A DNA stretch of 53,080 nt from Halorientalis sp. (GTDB lineage Archaea > Halobacteriota > Halobacteria > Halobacteriales > Haloarculaceae): assembly GCF_028275115.1 (NCBI RefSeq), contig NZ_JAQCNH010000017.1:1-53080 (forward strand), given 5' to 3'. Position 1 is the first letter of the stretch. Each line of letters opens with the position of its first letter. Made by a program: the position numbers and the translations under genes. Shown here piece by piece: positions 18,126-27,372 of the stretch. Under the pieces are notes generated by a model. That model saw only the letters and a program-made list of their open reading frames with translations. It had not been told where the DNA came from and did no database searches.

Positions 18126-18734
18126 ATGCCGAGTCTCTCGGAGGCCTACACCGACCGACGGAACCGCGGGACGCGTGATCCACGCCGGATCGCACTCGGT
18201 GCGGCGGTGTCGTTGTCGGGTGCGGTCGCACTCGTCGTCGCCTTGCTCGTGGTGACGACCCCGCTCGGAGACCTCCTTGGGGCCACCGACTCGGTCGCCG
18301 CCAAACACATCGGGGGTGTTCTGGCTGGGCTGGGCGGGCCGGCCGTCCTGCTCGGGGTCGTCGCCGTCCTGCCGTCGAAGCGCCGCCAGCAGATCGGCGT
18401 CGTCGCCGGGTCGCTCGTGGCGGTCGCTGGCGTCACCCTCTTTTCGGTCGCCTATCCCGAGCGCTGGGTCTACGCCGCCGACCCGCTGGTCTTCGAGACG
18501 GCGGTCGTCTACTTCGTCGGAGGCTTTGCCGCCCTCTGGTACGTCTTCGTCGCCGTCGTGAACGTCCGACGACGCAACGACCCCCACGGTACCGTCACCC
18601 TCGAGATCGAGACGGGCGGCGAGACCCGTCGTGTCGAGGTGACGCCCGGCGAACTGCAGGCGTACCGGTCGGAACTCGCTGACCGCGGTTCCGAGGATGT
18701 CGTGACCGAAATCGAGCGCCGTGACGAGCGCTGA
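18126..18734 (+). CDS. Haloarchaeal multi-pass membrane protein, unknown function
   Basis: 202 residues from ATG 18126 (MPSLSEAYTD); an in-frame ATG at 18093 would add 11 residues and is less likely. There are four hydrophobic segments at about 23-45, 60-80, 90-110 and 125-145, with positively charged loops (PSKRRQQ) on the inside. A C-terminal soluble beta-rich segment (VTLEIETGGETRRVEVTPGE) precedes an acidic tail. It resembles a conserved haloarchaeal family of unknown function. It is followed 51 bp later by priL on the same strand. Confidence 0.75.
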   Translation: MPSLSEAYTDRRNRGTRDPRRIALGAAVSLSGAVALVVALLVVTTPLGDLLGATDSVAAKHIGGVLAGLGGPAVLLGVVAVLPSKRRQQIGVVAGSLVAVAGVTLFSVAYPERWVYAADPLVFETAVVYFVGGFAALWYVFVAVVNVRRRNDPHGTVTLEIETGGETRRVEVTPGELQAYRSELADRGSEDVVTEIERRDER

Positions 18735-18785
18735 CGCTGCCCGGACCGTCGGTTTTATTCGGACCCGGCGGGAATCAAATGGTCG

Positions 18786-19886
18786 ATGAAGACGCTCCAC
18801 GCCCGTTACCCGTTTCTATCGGCCGCCCGTGAGGCGGTCGAAACCGCCGGCGTCGACCTGGCCGAACTGGTTGCCAGTGACTCGGCCGCGGTCGAACGCG
18901 GCCTGGAGCGCGTCGAGTGGGCGGTCACGGAGGGGTCCGTCGGCGAGCCACACCGCCGTACCCGTGCCGAGTTGCTCTCCTACCCTGTCGCCCGGGTGCT
19001 GGTCTCTCTGGTCGACGAACACATCCTGTTGCGCCGGTACGCCCGCGCGGAGGCGGCGACCGCATACGAACGGTTCTCCGCGGAACTGGCTGCGACGGCG
19101 GAGTTCCAGAGTACCCGCACCGAGCGGCTGGACCTGCAGGACCTGCTCGTCGAATTCGACCTGACCGGGCACGTCCACGCGACTGTGGGCGACGACGGTG
19201 ACTATCGCGTGGACGTGGGGACGTACCTCGAGCACACGGCCGGCCAGTGGAGCGACGAGTGGCGGTTGGTCAATCGCCCGCTGGCCGACGGTCAAGTCCC
19301 GCTCGACGAGAACGAACTCCTGCTCGTAGTCAGGCAGGCCGTCCGCCGTCGCGTCGCGGACGGACTCCCGCTCTCGGTACCGGAACCCATCGCCACCGAA
19401 CTCGACGAGGAGGCCGAGCGGATTCGTGAGGTGCTCGCAGACCTCGACCTGACCCGTGACATCGACACGGTCGTCCCGGACCTGTTCCCTCCCTGTATGC
19501 GCCACCTGCTCGACAGGGTCCAGAAGGGCGACCACCTCGAACACCACTCTCGCTTTGCGATCGCCGCGTTCCTGACGAGCATCGGGATGAGTACCGACGA
19601 GATCGTCGAACTATTCCAGGTCAACCCCGGCTTCGGCGAGGAGGCGACGCGCTACCAGGTCGACCACATCCGCGGGGACACCAGCCCGACAGAGTACTCT
19701 GCGCCTGCCTGTGCGACGATGCAGTCCTACGGCGACTGCGTGAACAAAGACGACATCTGTGAGGACGTAATCAACGAGTCACATCCGCTGAACTACTACG
19801 AACACCGGCTGGAGGCGGCAGACGAGGGGGAACTGGTAGACTGGCGAGAAGCCGAGAGCGAGGGCGAAGGCGAGGAGGCGGAGTAA
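18786..19886 (+). CDS. priL: DNA primase large subunit PriL
   Basis: 366 residues, the iron-sulfur regulatory subunit of the archaeal/eukaryotic-type primase that works with PriS to lay down primers. The N-terminal MKTLHARYPFLSAAREAV is typical. Four cysteines for the [4Fe-4S] cluster are present in PPCMRHLL (about residue 238), APACATM (about 308), YGDCVN (about 318) and DDICED (about 324). The acidic C-terminal tail (ESEGEGEEAE) is a halophile feature. The priS gene is not in the window. A perfect hairpin follows 12 bp after the stop codon. Confidence 0.96.
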   Translation: MKTLHARYPFLSAAREAVETAGVDLAELVASDSAAVERGLERVEWAVTEGSVGEPHRRTRAELLSYPVARVLVSLVDEHILLRRYARAEAATAYERFSAELAATAEFQSTRTERLDLQDLLVEFDLTGHVHATVGDDGDYRVDVGTYLEHTAGQWSDEWRLVNRPLADGQVPLDENELLLVVRQAVRRRVADGLPLSVPEPIATELDEEAERIREVLADLDLTRDIDTVVPDLFPPCMRHLLDRVQKGDHLEHHSRFAIAAFLTSIGMSTDEIVELFQVNPGFGEEATRYQVDHIRGDTSPTEYSAPACATMQSYGDCVNKDDICEDVINESHPLNYYEHRLEAADEGELVDWREAESEGEGEEAE

Positions 19887-19898
19887 TCGGGGCCTTGC

Positions 19899-19917
19899 GA
19901 GACGGCGGCGCCGTCTC
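19899..19917 (+). terminator. Hairpin downstream of priL
   Basis: GAGACGGC-GGC-GCCGTCTC is a perfect 8-bp stem with a 3-base loop just after the priL stop. It lacks the U-run that archaeal terminators usually need, so it may instead be an mRNA 3'-end stabiliser or simply a palindrome. Confidence 0.35.
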
Positions 19918-20017
19918 CGAGTCCCGAACGTCTCCGACTTTCGTGAACCTCGTGGCGCGGCGGTGGCCGGCAGGATGCCCCGAACCGAGCGGAAGACGGG
20001 TGCTGACGGGCTCTCAC

Positions 20018-20224
20018 CTACTCTCGGAAGGAGAGCCAGTAGCCCACGAGAGTCATAACGAAGACGAACAGCGTGACCGCACCGAGGACGGCGAGGCCGC
20101 CGGTCCCGGAGAGGCCACCGTCGCCTCCGAAGGCCATCCCGACGCCCGCGACGGCCGCGATGAAGACGAGTACCGCCACGAACGAGACGCTCGCTTCGAC
20201 GACCGTCTCCCGCTCGATATCCAT
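20018..20224 (-). CDS. 68-residue two-helix membrane protein
   Basis: Starts at ATG 20224 with MDIERETVVEASVSF and has two membrane helices: about 13-33 (FVAVLVFIAAVAGVGMAFG) and about 42-64 (LAVLGAVTLFVFVMTLVGYW), joined by a Gly-rich turn. It looks like a widespread small haloarchaeal membrane family of unknown function. It is convergent with priL and divergent from the SWIM gene across 200 bp. Confidence 0.75.
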   Translation of the reverse strand: MDIERETVVEASVSFVAVLVFIAAVAGVGMAFGGDGGLSGTGGLAVLGAVTLFVFVMTLVGYWLSFRE

Positions 20225-20424
20225 GTGCGCGGCTTTCACCGGCCTGTGCAAAAGGGCTTCGATGCCGCCGCAGCCCCCCGAATTGCGGACTCTCGAAACC
20301 GTCGTAAAATGGCTTCTGAGGTCGTCTATGGGCAGTCTGCCGCACAATCCGGCCGTGTCACTTAGGTAGCTCGGGTCCCTTTTTTTCCTGGACGCACCGG
20401 AAACTAGCAGCGTCCTGATCGCCG

Positions 20425-21027
20425 ATGCCACGAGCCTCCAAGACCCCGCTCGCGCCCGACCTCCGGGACTGTGACGAGCGGACCGTCCGCGCATGGACCG
20501 AACCGATGGCCGTCACGCCGCTTGGCGGCGGTTGTTACCGCGTCGAGACCGACGACGACACATACACGGTCGACGCGTCCGGCCACCGTTGTACCTGCCC
20601 GGATTACCGTTTCCGGGGCACGAACTGCAAACACCGCCGACGGGTCGCTATCGAAATCACACGGGAGCGCGTCCCCGCACCCGGCCAGTGCCGCGCCGAC
20701 TGTGCTCGCTGTGGCCACGAGTCGTTCGTCCCGGCGACCGACGACGTGGCGCTGTGTGGTGACTGCCGTCTCGACGACGGCGAGGTGGCCGTCGACCGTG
20801 AGACCGCCGATACGCTCGTCGTTCGGCAGGTTCGGCCCGACCGCGCCGACGAGTACGTCGTCGAGGCCACGAGGCAGACCGTGGCTGCCCACGACACGAA
20901 CGAGGGGTATCCGCCCGACGACCTCGTGGTCGACGCCGTCTACCTCGGCGATCAGTTGCGCACCGACGACCCCCGCGTGTACGCGTTCCCGTACTCGCGA
21001 CTCCGGCAGGTCGAAGACGCCGATTGA
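20425..21027 (+). CDS. SWIM zinc-finger protein
   Basis: 200 residues. The SWIM motif CxCx(9)CxH is exact: C56, C58, C68 and H70 in CTCPDYRFRGTNCKH. A second metal site follows with C93 and C96 (ADCARCGH) and C111 and C114 (LCGDC), a zinc ribbon. SWIM domains bind DNA or partner proteins; Sws1 types act with recombinases, but this protein is not clearly of that subfamily. The C-terminal part has no recognised domain. Hjc, a junction resolvase, is the convergent neighbour, which makes a recombination role worth considering but unproven. Confidence 0.88.
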   Translation: MPRASKTPLAPDLRDCDERTVRAWTEPMAVTPLGGGCYRVETDDDTYTVDASGHRCTCPDYRFRGTNCKHRRRVAIEITRERVPAPGQCRADCARCGHESFVPATDDVALCGDCRLDDGEVAVDRETADTLVVRQVRPDRADEYVVEATRQTVAAHDTNEGYPPDDLVVDAVYLGDQLRTDDPRVYAFPYSRLRQVEDAD

Positions 21028-21088
21028 CCCGTCGACCGCCCCGGTCGAGCCATCTGCCGCTCCGTTCCCGGGGACCGGTGGAGGTCGA

Positions 21089-21622
21089 CTAGAGCATCTC
21101 CACGGCGTCCTCGACCGCGATATCGCCCCGTTTCAGCGCCGACAGAACCTCGCGGACGGCCTCGTCGTCGGTGTCGTCGTCCCCGCCTTCGGCGGCCTCG
21201 GCGGCTTCGGCGAGCGTAATCTTCCGCGTGTCGCCGACGAACTCCGGGAAGTCGGTGCCGTCGGCGAGTGCCGTCTCCTTTTTGACGCGGTAGTTGCCGC
21301 CGTCTGTCGTGTAGAGGTCGCCAGGGTGGAAAAAGTACCAGTCCTCGCGGTCGAACCGGACGCCGACGCGCGGTTTCGCGCCGAAGTTCTGAGCGAAGTA
21401 CAGTAGCGCCTCGATCTCCGCGCCATCGAGATAGATCGGGTCGCCGGATGAAGACTTCGCCTCGATAGCGTGGAACTGCTCCCCGTCGCCGGCCAGCACG
21501 TCCGGAAGTTCGCGCTCGGTGGCGCTCCCGCTGGCCGGGGCACGCATCACCGCGAAGCCGGCCTCGTCGAGGGCGTTGACGAGTTCTCGTTCCCTCCTGT
21601 CGCCCTTCCGGTTCGAGGACAT
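21089..21622 (-). CDS. hjc: Holliday junction resolvase Hjc
   Basis: 177 residues from ATG 21622 ([18 protein letters not shown]). The nuclease fold of the archaeal Hjc family is complete: the early Glu in ERELVNAL, D41 in LPDVLAG, and E54 and K56 in AIEAKSSSG, the metal-binding E-D-ExK set. The last 40 residues form an acidic extension with [20 protein letters not shown]. It cleaves four-way junctions symmetrically and in other archaea interacts with PCNA. It is convergent with the SWIM gene; upstream is the divergent EamA transporter. Confidence 0.95.
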   Translation of the reverse strand: MSSNRKGDRRERELVNALDEAGFAVMRAPASGSATERELPDVLAGDGEQFHAIEAKSSSGDPIYLDGAEIEALLYFAQNFGAKPRVGVRFDREDWYFFHPGDLYTTDGGNYRVKKETALADGTDFPEFVGDTRKITLAEAAEAAEGGDDDTDDEAVREVLSALKRGDIAVEDAVEML

Positions 21623-21705
21623 ACCCCTGGGTTGGCCGGGTGGGTGCAAAAGAGACACGGGAACGGGGCAGAACTGAACGGAACCCACTTGAATACCCCA
21701 CTCGG

Positions 21706-22632
21706 ATGGAGGGGCGTGACTGGAGTGAGTCGTCAGTGACCGGAACGCCGCCCGTCGTGTACGCACTGGCGCTCTTGCCGGCCGTCCTCTGGGGACTCGG
21801 GCCGATTTTCGACAAGCGTGGGATGGCCGCCGGCGGGAGCGCGACACAGGCCGCCATCGTCGTCGTCGTCATCGACACCGGACTGTACTGGCTGGCGCTT
21901 CTGGCGACGTCCTGGCCGAATCCTCTCTCGGGGCTGACGCTCGACCTCGTCGTCGTCTTCACCGTTGCCGGCCTGTTCGGCACCGCGATAGGTCGAATCC
22001 TCGTGTTCGCCGGCGTTGAGCGGGTTGGCGCGAGCATCAACAGCGCCGGTATCAGCACGCGTCCACTCTTCGCCACGCTACTCGCGCTCGGCTTTCTCGG
22101 TGAACCCCTCGGTCCGCTCACGGGGGTCGGGGTCGTCGTCCTCGTCTGCGGGCTAATCGTCCTGACGTACTCGAAAGGCGGCGACGTCTCGGGGTGGCGA
22201 CCCCGGGACGTCCTTCTGCCGGTGAGCGCGGCGGCGGTGTTCGGGACCGGGAACGTCCTGCGTCGCTTCGGCTTCGGCGACACCACGGCGACAGCTCTGC
22301 AGGCGGTCACTATCAACGAGACTGCCGCCCTCGTCGCTCTGGCCGCATACGTCGTGGCGACCCGGAAGACGGACGTGCTCAGCGCGCCACGTGCGTCTTA
22401 CACGCAGTTCGCGGGAAGTGGCCTCGTTACCGCGGTCGCGCTTCTCTCTTTTTTTACAGCGCTCTCGATGGAGGCCGGGCGAGTCGCTATCGTCGACTCA
22501 CTGGCGGCGACGGCACCCCTGTTCACCACGATTTTTGCTGCTGCCCTGCTCCGGGACGTGGAACGCGTGACCCGCAGTGTGGTTCTCGGGGCACTCCTGG
22601 TCGTCGTCGGTGCCGTCCTCGTGACGGTCTGA
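21706..22632 (+). CDS. EamA/DMT-superfamily transporter
   Basis: 308 residues with ten hydrophobic helices arranged as two EamA repeats. The first contains [18 protein letters not shown] and the second begins near [16 protein letters not shown]. Typical DMT features include [18 protein letters not shown] at the end of repeat 1 and [18 protein letters not shown] in repeat 2. It probably exports a metabolite or amino acid; the substrate is unknown. ATG 21706 is preferred; an upstream in-frame start at 21640 would add a basic segment overlapping the hjc promoter region. Confidence 0.88.
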   Translation: MEGRDWSESSVTGTPPVVYALALLPAVLWGLGPIFDKRGMAAGGSATQAAIVVVVIDTGLYWLALLATSWPNPLSGLTLDLVVVFTVAGLFGTAIGRILVFAGVERVGASINSAGISTRPLFATLLALGFLGEPLGPLTGVGVVVLVCGLIVLTYSKGGDVSGWRPRDVLLPVSAAAVFGTGNVLRRFGFGDTTATALQAVTINETAALVALAAYVVATRKTDVLSAPRASYTQFAGSGLVTAVALLSFFTALSMEAGRVAIVDSLAATAPLFTTIFAAALLRDVERVTRSVVLGALLVVVGAVLVTV

Positions 22633-22639
22633 ATCTCAG

Positions 22640-23496
22640 GATAACATCAAAATCGACTTTGCTAATCGGTTTTACGATGACGTACCGTAGTTCTTCGCTG
22701 GCGAGCGCGACGCGGTCGGTCTCGACGACGAACAACAGCGTCTAGAGTCGCTCGTCGCGCACGTCGACGCCGCGGTCGTACAGCGCGCCGACGACGGCAG
22801 GGTGAGCGAGTCGGCCGACGTCGCTGGGGATGCCGCTGTAGAAACCCCCAGTGCTGGCAGTCGGTCGTAACGAGGTGGGTTGCTCGCTCCCAAACTGTCT
22901 GTCGTAGCGGTCGAGTGCCTGTAACGTCGTGGCGTCCGAGACGAGTCGCGCGTCGGTGGGGCCGGCACAGACCGGGCAGACACCGTCGGTCGCAGAGAGC
23001 CAGTAACGGCGCGTCAGGCGGTCGAACGCTCAGACGACGGCGGCGTCACCGCGCCGCTCGAACCCGCCCGGGTCGAAGGGATGGCCGAGGACCGCCTCCT
23101 CGCAGCCCAGACACTCGGTGCGGCCGATGAATTCGGCGTACGTGAGCGCGAGCGACCCCGCACAGTCGGGGCAGGCCCCCGACACGTCGATCTCGCTCCC
23201 AGAGAGACTCCGGTGGAAGATGGCGCTCTGGACCGCGCCGACGACCCGGTGGCCCGGGTAGAGCAGTTCGTAGCGGTCCTCGACGAGGGCGACGACCCGT
23301 CCGGTCAACTGCGAGAGGTGGTAGTTGAACTGTCCGGCGTCGTGAACGCCAACGGCGGTCGCAGCGCTGAGAAGAATAGCGAGTGGCCGTTGGCCGCCCA
23401 GAGTGCCCGGAGTGTCTCCAGACTGCGTCCGTGCGCCACCATTGAGAGGGCGCCGGGGGCGTCGGTTCCGGTGTCGCCGTCGTCACGCCCGGGCAT
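22640..23496 (-). pseudogene. Broken winged-HTH regulator with zinc-ribbon-like C-terminal domain
   Basis: The intact parent would be a haloarchaeal ArsR-like HTH protein with a Cys-rich C-terminal domain. ATG 23496 (MPGRDDGDTG) reads into helix 2-like LETLRALWAANGHSLFFSAL. A frameshift at about 23360 is needed to continue as AVGVHDAGQFNYHLSQLTGR. CPDCAGS and ECLGCE follow. An in-frame TGA sits near 23030, after which the same frame resumes with GVCPVCAGPTDARLVSDA. Further slippage is needed around 22880-22850. A TAG replaces the expected codon in DERL-x-TLLFVVETDR near 22742. Two stops and at least two frameshifts make loss of function near certain. The 55-aa zinc protein gene just upstream is intact. 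Confidence 0.8.
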
Positions 23497-23521
23497 CGCC
23501 CGGACGCAGGCCCCGTACACA

Positions 23522-23689
23522 TCAGTCCCACTCCTCGACCACGACGGCCTCGGAGCTACAGAGGATACAGGAACCGCCGTGGCGGATGGCCACGACCTGC
23601 CCGCCACAGTCGAGACAGTGGAGCAACCGGCGGTGGTCTTTCGACATCTCGGCGCGAATCTCGTCGGTTTGCGGTGGAATCAGCGGCAT
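23522..23689 (-). CDS. 55-residue zinc-binding micro-protein
   Basis: From ATG 23689 it begins MPLIPPQTDEIRAEMSKDH and carries two CxxC knuckles, LHCLDCGG and SCILCSS, a rubredoxin-like or zinc-ribbon spacing, ending EEWD. A GTG five codons upstream is in frame, but a TATA-like TTAGATTA about 20-27 bp upstream of the ATG favours ATG. It is 25 bp upstream of, and co-oriented with, the broken HTH gene, so it was probably co-transcribed with it. Function is unknown. Confidence 0.7.
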   Translation of the reverse strand: MPLIPPQTDEIRAEMSKDHRRLLHCLDCGGQVVAIRHGGSCILCSSEAVVVEEWD

Positions 23690-23817
23690 AGTCGGTGCCG
23701 TCACCTAATCTAAGGGCCACACGACTAAGAATTGTCTGCCGACTCGGTGCCCCGAGCGGTTCACGCGTTGATACTCTGGGGACGATTATCTGTTGGCCCC
23801 GCCTCTCCACCGACAGG

Positions 23818-24177
23818 ATGGGGTCGGAATCGGGGCCGCCGGACGAGGAGCGCGACGCGCTCGAACGCTTCGAGCGGGACCTGCCCGAGTCCCACGCCGT
23901 GCTGTGGACGGTCATCATCGTCGCGGCGGCGTTCGACGTGGTGACGACGCTCGCGGGCCTCTCCGCCGGGTTCGAGGAGGGCAACCGGGTTGCCCGCGCG
24001 TTCATAGCGACATACGGCGAGGCCGGCATCGGCCTGCTGAAGTTCGTCGCACTGGTCGTGCTCGTCGTCACGTGGCACTCCCTCCCGGACCGCGCGGCGG
24101 AACTGGTCCTGACTGGCTTCGCCACCATCTCGGTGTTCACGGTCGGGCTCAATGCCCTGACGCTCCTGTCACTCTGA
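23818..24177 (+). CDS. DUF5658-like four-helix membrane protein
   Basis: 119 residues from ATG 23818 (MGSESGPPDEERDALERFE). An acidic cytoplasmic leader precedes four hydrophobic stretches. The DVVTTLAGLSAGFEEGN loop between helices 1 and 2, and NRVARAFIATYGEAGIGLLKF, match the haloarchaeal DUF5658-type family as I remember it. There is no known function. Its 3' end overlaps the convergent methyltransferase gene by 9 bp. Confidence 0.75.
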   Translation: MGSESGPPDEERDALERFERDLPESHAVLWTVIIVAAAFDVVTTLAGLSAGFEEGNRVARAFIATYGEAGIGLLKFVALVVLVVTWHSLPDRAAELVLTGFATISVFTVGLNALTLLSL

Positions 24178-24957
24178 CCGGACCGCGAGAAATCGAAGCC
24201 GCCGGTAGTCCGCTGTCCACGTCTCGCCGTCGAACAGGTCCGGTTGGAGTCGGTTTTCAACGGCTCCGACGACGGCTGCACGCTCGCTGTCGGGCACGCC
24301 CGAGAGAAGACCGTCGCCGAACATCCCGAGCCAACTGGCGAGGCCGTCCGCACCGCCGTCCAGCTCCGTCGGCCGGTCGAACAGCCTCGCACGGCGGACC
24401 TCGAACCCGTGGGTCTCCAGCCGCGGGGTGTACTCGCCGACGCTCGGGAAGTACCACGGGTGGGTCGCGTCGTAGCCGCGCGCGTCGAGCTCATCGAGCG
24501 TCGCGGTGACGATCCGGTCGACGTTGCCGGTCCCGCCCATCTCGACGACGAACCGGCCGCCCGGGCGGAGCGCGTCGGCCATGCCGGCCAGTACCCGGTT
24601 CTGGTCAACGTCGGAAATCCAGTGGAACGCGGCGTTCGAGAAGACGGCGTCGAACGGTTCGCGTGCGCTGAACGAACGTGCGTCGGCCTGCTGGACGGAC
24701 AGGTCGGGGTAGGTCTCGCGCGCCTCCCGGACCATCTCGGCCGACCGGTCGATTCCGACGACGTCGCCCGCCTCGTCCACGGCGGCCGCGATTTCGGCGG
24801 TCAGATGCCCCGTCCCACAGCCGATATCGAGGACGCGTTCTCCGGGTTTCGGGTCGAGCAGGTCGACCACGGCCTCGCCGTACTCGGTGACGTAGCCGTG
24901 GCCGTCGTCGTAGACAGCTGGGGTCCAGTGGTTCCGCGTCCCGTCGTCCTCTGGCAT
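24169..24957 (-). CDS. Class I SAM-dependent methyltransferase
   Basis: 262 residues from ATG 24957 (MPEDDGTRNHWTPAVYDDG). SAM motif I is VLDIGCGTGHLTAEI, motif II DVVGIDRSAEMV, with FDAVFSNAAFHWI and LRPGGRFVVEMGG following, as in the UbiE/trans-aconitate methyltransferase-like group; small-molecule substrates are usual. Its reaction yields SAH, which the next gene on the same strand (ahcY) hydrolyses, although that gene lies upstream with its own start region. Confidence 0.85.
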   Translation of the reverse strand: MPEDDGTRNHWTPAVYDDGHGYVTEYGEAVVDLLDPKPGERVLDIGCGTGHLTAEIAAAVDEAGDVVGIDRSAEMVREARETYPDLSVQQADARSFSAREPFDAVFSNAAFHWISDVDQNRVLAGMADALRPGGRFVVEMGGTGNVDRIVTATLDELDARGYDATHPWYFPSVGEYTPRLETHGFEVRRARLFDRPTELDGGADGLASWLGMFGDGLLSGVPDSERAAVVGAVENRLQPDLFDGETWTADYRRLRFLAVRSE

Positions 24958-25000
24958 GTGTTCCGATTTACCGGGCGACACAAAAAATCGACCGGCCGTC

Positions 25001-26278
25001 CTACGTTCCGTGCTGCCACGAGCCCATATACTCCGTCTGGGTCTCGCTCAGGCCGTCGAAGGCGACGCCCTCGGCGTCGAGTTTGATCTCTGCGACCTCC
25101 TTGTCGAGGTCGTCGGGCACGTCGTGGACGCCTGCCTCGTACTCGTCGCCGGACTCGACGAGTTCGCGAACACAGACGGCCTGCACGCCGAAGCTCTGGT
25201 CCATGACCTCGACGGGATGGCCCAGCGCCACGGGGGTCGCGAGGTTGACCAGTCTGCCCTCCGCCAGCACGTTCAATTCGCGGCCGTCGGGCATGACGTA
25301 CGCCTCGATACCGTCGCGGGGCTGGGTGACCTCCGCGGCCAGTTCCTCCAACGCGACGAGATCGATCTCCACGTCGAAGTGGCCGGCGTTGGTGAGCAGT
25401 ACGCCGTCCTGCATGTTCTCGAAGTCCTCGGCGGTGATCACGTCACGGTTGCCCGTCGTCGTGACGAACACGTCGCCCTCCGCCGCGGCTTCCCGCATCG
25501 GCATGACTTCGTAGCCTTCCATGTGGGCCTCCAGTGCGCGACGGGCGTCGACCTCGGTGACGATGACGCGGGCGTTCTGTCCGGCGGCTTTCTTCGCGAC
25601 GCCGCGACCACAGTCTCCGTACCCGCCGACGACGACGGTCTTCCCGGCGTACGAGAGGTTCGTCGTCATGGCGATGGACGCCAACACGGACTCGCCGGTG
25701 CCGTGGACGTTGTCGAACAGACGCTTCATGGGCGTGTCGTTGACGGCGAAGACGGGGTACTCCAGCGCGTCGTCGTCGTCCATCGCGCGCAGGCGGTGAA
25801 CGCCCGTCGTGGTCTCCTCACAGCCACCGACGATGGTGTCGATGAGCTCCGGATACTCCTCGTGGATGGCGGCGATGAGGTCCATCCCGTCGTCGACGGT
25901 GATGGTCGGCTCGTGAGCGATGACGGACTCCATGGCGCCGTAGTAGGCCTCGTCGTCGACGCCACGCTCGGCGTAGGAGGTGACGTTCTCGTGGGCGTTC
26001 AGTGCCGCCGATACGTCGTCGTGGGTACTGAGCGGGTTACAGCCGGTGATGGCCACCTCGGCACCGCCCTCTGCCAGCAGTTCCGCCAGCACCGCCGTCT
26101 TGGCCTCGACGTGCATCGCCATTCCGATGACCTCGCCCGCGAAGGGCTGGTTGGCATCGAACGTCTCACGGAGTGAGGCGAGAATCGGCATGTGTTCGCG
26201 CGCCCAGTCCATCTTCCGGCGGCCTTCCTCGCGTGCTGTCTCGGGGTTATCGAGCCGCTCGCCAATCGACGCGTTCAT
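25001..26278 (-). CDS. ahcY: Adenosylhomocysteinase
   Basis: 425 residues, full-length S-adenosylhomocysteine hydrolase (SAH to adenosine plus homocysteine; activated methyl cycle). N-terminal RLDNPETAREEG, the metal-free catalytic region NVTSYAERGVDDEAYY, the NAD motif VVGGYGDCGRGVA and the C-terminal HVPDDLDKEVA are present. The start at ATG 26278 is supported by family alignment, yet a perfect TATATA sits directly before it (26280-26287), too close to serve this start. A TTTTCAC-like element at 26299-26310 is better spaced. The upstream neighbour is the divergent pilin-like gene. Confidence 0.96.
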   Translation of the reverse strand: MNASIGERLDNPETAREEGRRKMDWAREHMPILASLRETFDANQPFAGEVIGMAMHVEAKTAVLAELLAEGGAEVAITGCNPLSTHDDVSAALNAHENVTSYAERGVDDEAYYGAMESVIAHEPTITVDDGMDLIAAIHEEYPELIDTIVGGCEETTTGVHRLRAMDDDDALEYPVFAVNDTPMKRLFDNVHGTGESVLASIAMTTNLSYAGKTVVVGGYGDCGRGVAKKAAGQNARVIVTEVDARRALEAHMEGYEVMPMREAAAEGDVFVTTTGNRDVITAEDFENMQDGVLLTNAGHFDVEIDLVALEELAAEVTQPRDGIEAYVMPDGRELNVLAEGRLVNLATPVALGHPVEVMDQSFGVQAVCVRELVESGDEYEAGVHDVPDDLDKEVAEIKLDAEGVAFDGLSETQTEYMGSWQHGT

Positions 26279-26391
26279 TACTATATACTAGGTCAGCATC
26301 GTGAAAACGCTGCCGGAGCGCGGCGCCACCGGTGTGGGTCGACGACCGAAACGGATGAAAACGACTATCGAGACGAACCTAACAGTCGGTC

Positions 26392-27324
26392 ATGCGAAAT
26401 ATCGGCCGTGACCGGGCACAGTCGGAGGTGATCGGCAGTCTTCTGCTCGTCGCGGTCGGTGTGCTCCTGGTCGGTGTCGTCGCTGTTCTCGGGTTCTCAC
26501 TCGTCGAAGACACGAACCGTGACCCCACGACGGCGTCGCCCTCCTCGTCTGTCTCCGGGGCGACCCTCACGCTCGGCCACACCGCCGGCAACGCACTGCC
26601 GGCTGCCGAGACGGTGATGATTCTGCGCGGCGGCGAGGACACCCGACGCGTCAGGCTCTCGTCGCTCTCGCCCGTCGCCGGTAGCGCCGGCGACGGCGTC
26701 TCCGCCGGCGACCGATATCGCCTCCCGCACGACGTAATCCAGGGTGAACTACGCGTTACGGTCGTGGACGAGGAAGGCGGTGCGGTGTTACACGACCAGC
26801 AGTTCTGGATCACCGACGGCATCGCCGGCGAACTGATTACCGCCGACGCCGGGACACTCAGTGACTTCGGCGGCAACTACAACGACCCCTCGGCGACGAC
26901 GACGGTTTCGGACGACGGGCGAACTGTCACGGTGACCGGCAACAAGTGGCAGCTAATCGATAAGAACTACACGGTTACCGAAGACACGGTGTTGACATTC
27001 GAGTTCAGAAGCTCGAAAGAGGGCGCCATCCACGGCATCGGATTAGAGAACGCCGGGACTGGCCAGAACAGCGGCCGAGTCGTTCGCCTCTCGGGCGTGC
27101 AAAACTGGGGCGTCAACGTCAGCGACTACGGCGGTTCGTACTACCAGACGGGCGACGACTGGACCCGCTACGAGGTTCCCATCGGTGAGGTGTACCGGGA
27201 CACCAACAACCTCGGCGACGCCGACTCGCTCGTGGTCGTGAACGACTACGACGGGGACGAGGGCGTCAGTTGCGGGTCCCACGATTCGGAGTACTGGAAC
27301 GTCGTCGGCTCCGAATCCGACTGA
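26392..27324 (+). CDS. Archaeal type IV pilin-like surface protein
   Basis: 310 residues. The class III signal peptide is clear: MRNIGRDRAQSEVIGSLLL, with prepilin peptidase cleavage expected before QSEVIG, followed by the hydrophobic assembly helix. It is long for a haloarchaeal pilin (usually 120-180 aa). Residues about 155-310 look like a beta-sandwich similar to carbohydrate-binding modules (DTVLTFEFRSS, ENAGTGQNSGRVVRLSG, WTRYEVPIGEVY). It may be a minor pilin with an adhesive tip. It stands alone, without PilB/PilC genes. Confidence 0.85.
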   Translation: MRNIGRDRAQSEVIGSLLLVAVGVLLVGVVAVLGFSLVEDTNRDPTTASPSSSVSGATLTLGHTAGNALPAAETVMILRGGEDTRRVRLSSLSPVAGSAGDGVSAGDRYRLPHDVIQGELRVTVVDEEGGAVLHDQQFWITDGIAGELITADAGTLSDFGGNYNDPSATTTVSDDGRTVTVTGNKWQLIDKNYTVTEDTVLTFEFRSSKEGAIHGIGLENAGTGQNSGRVVRLSGVQNWGVNVSDYGGSYYQTGDDWTRYEVPIGEVYRDTNNLGDADSLVVVNDYDGDEGVSCGSHDSEYWNVVGSESD

Positions 27325-27372
27325 GCGGTCCGTACCGTCGTGCGGAATCGTAGCGCCGGGAACGGTCCTACC

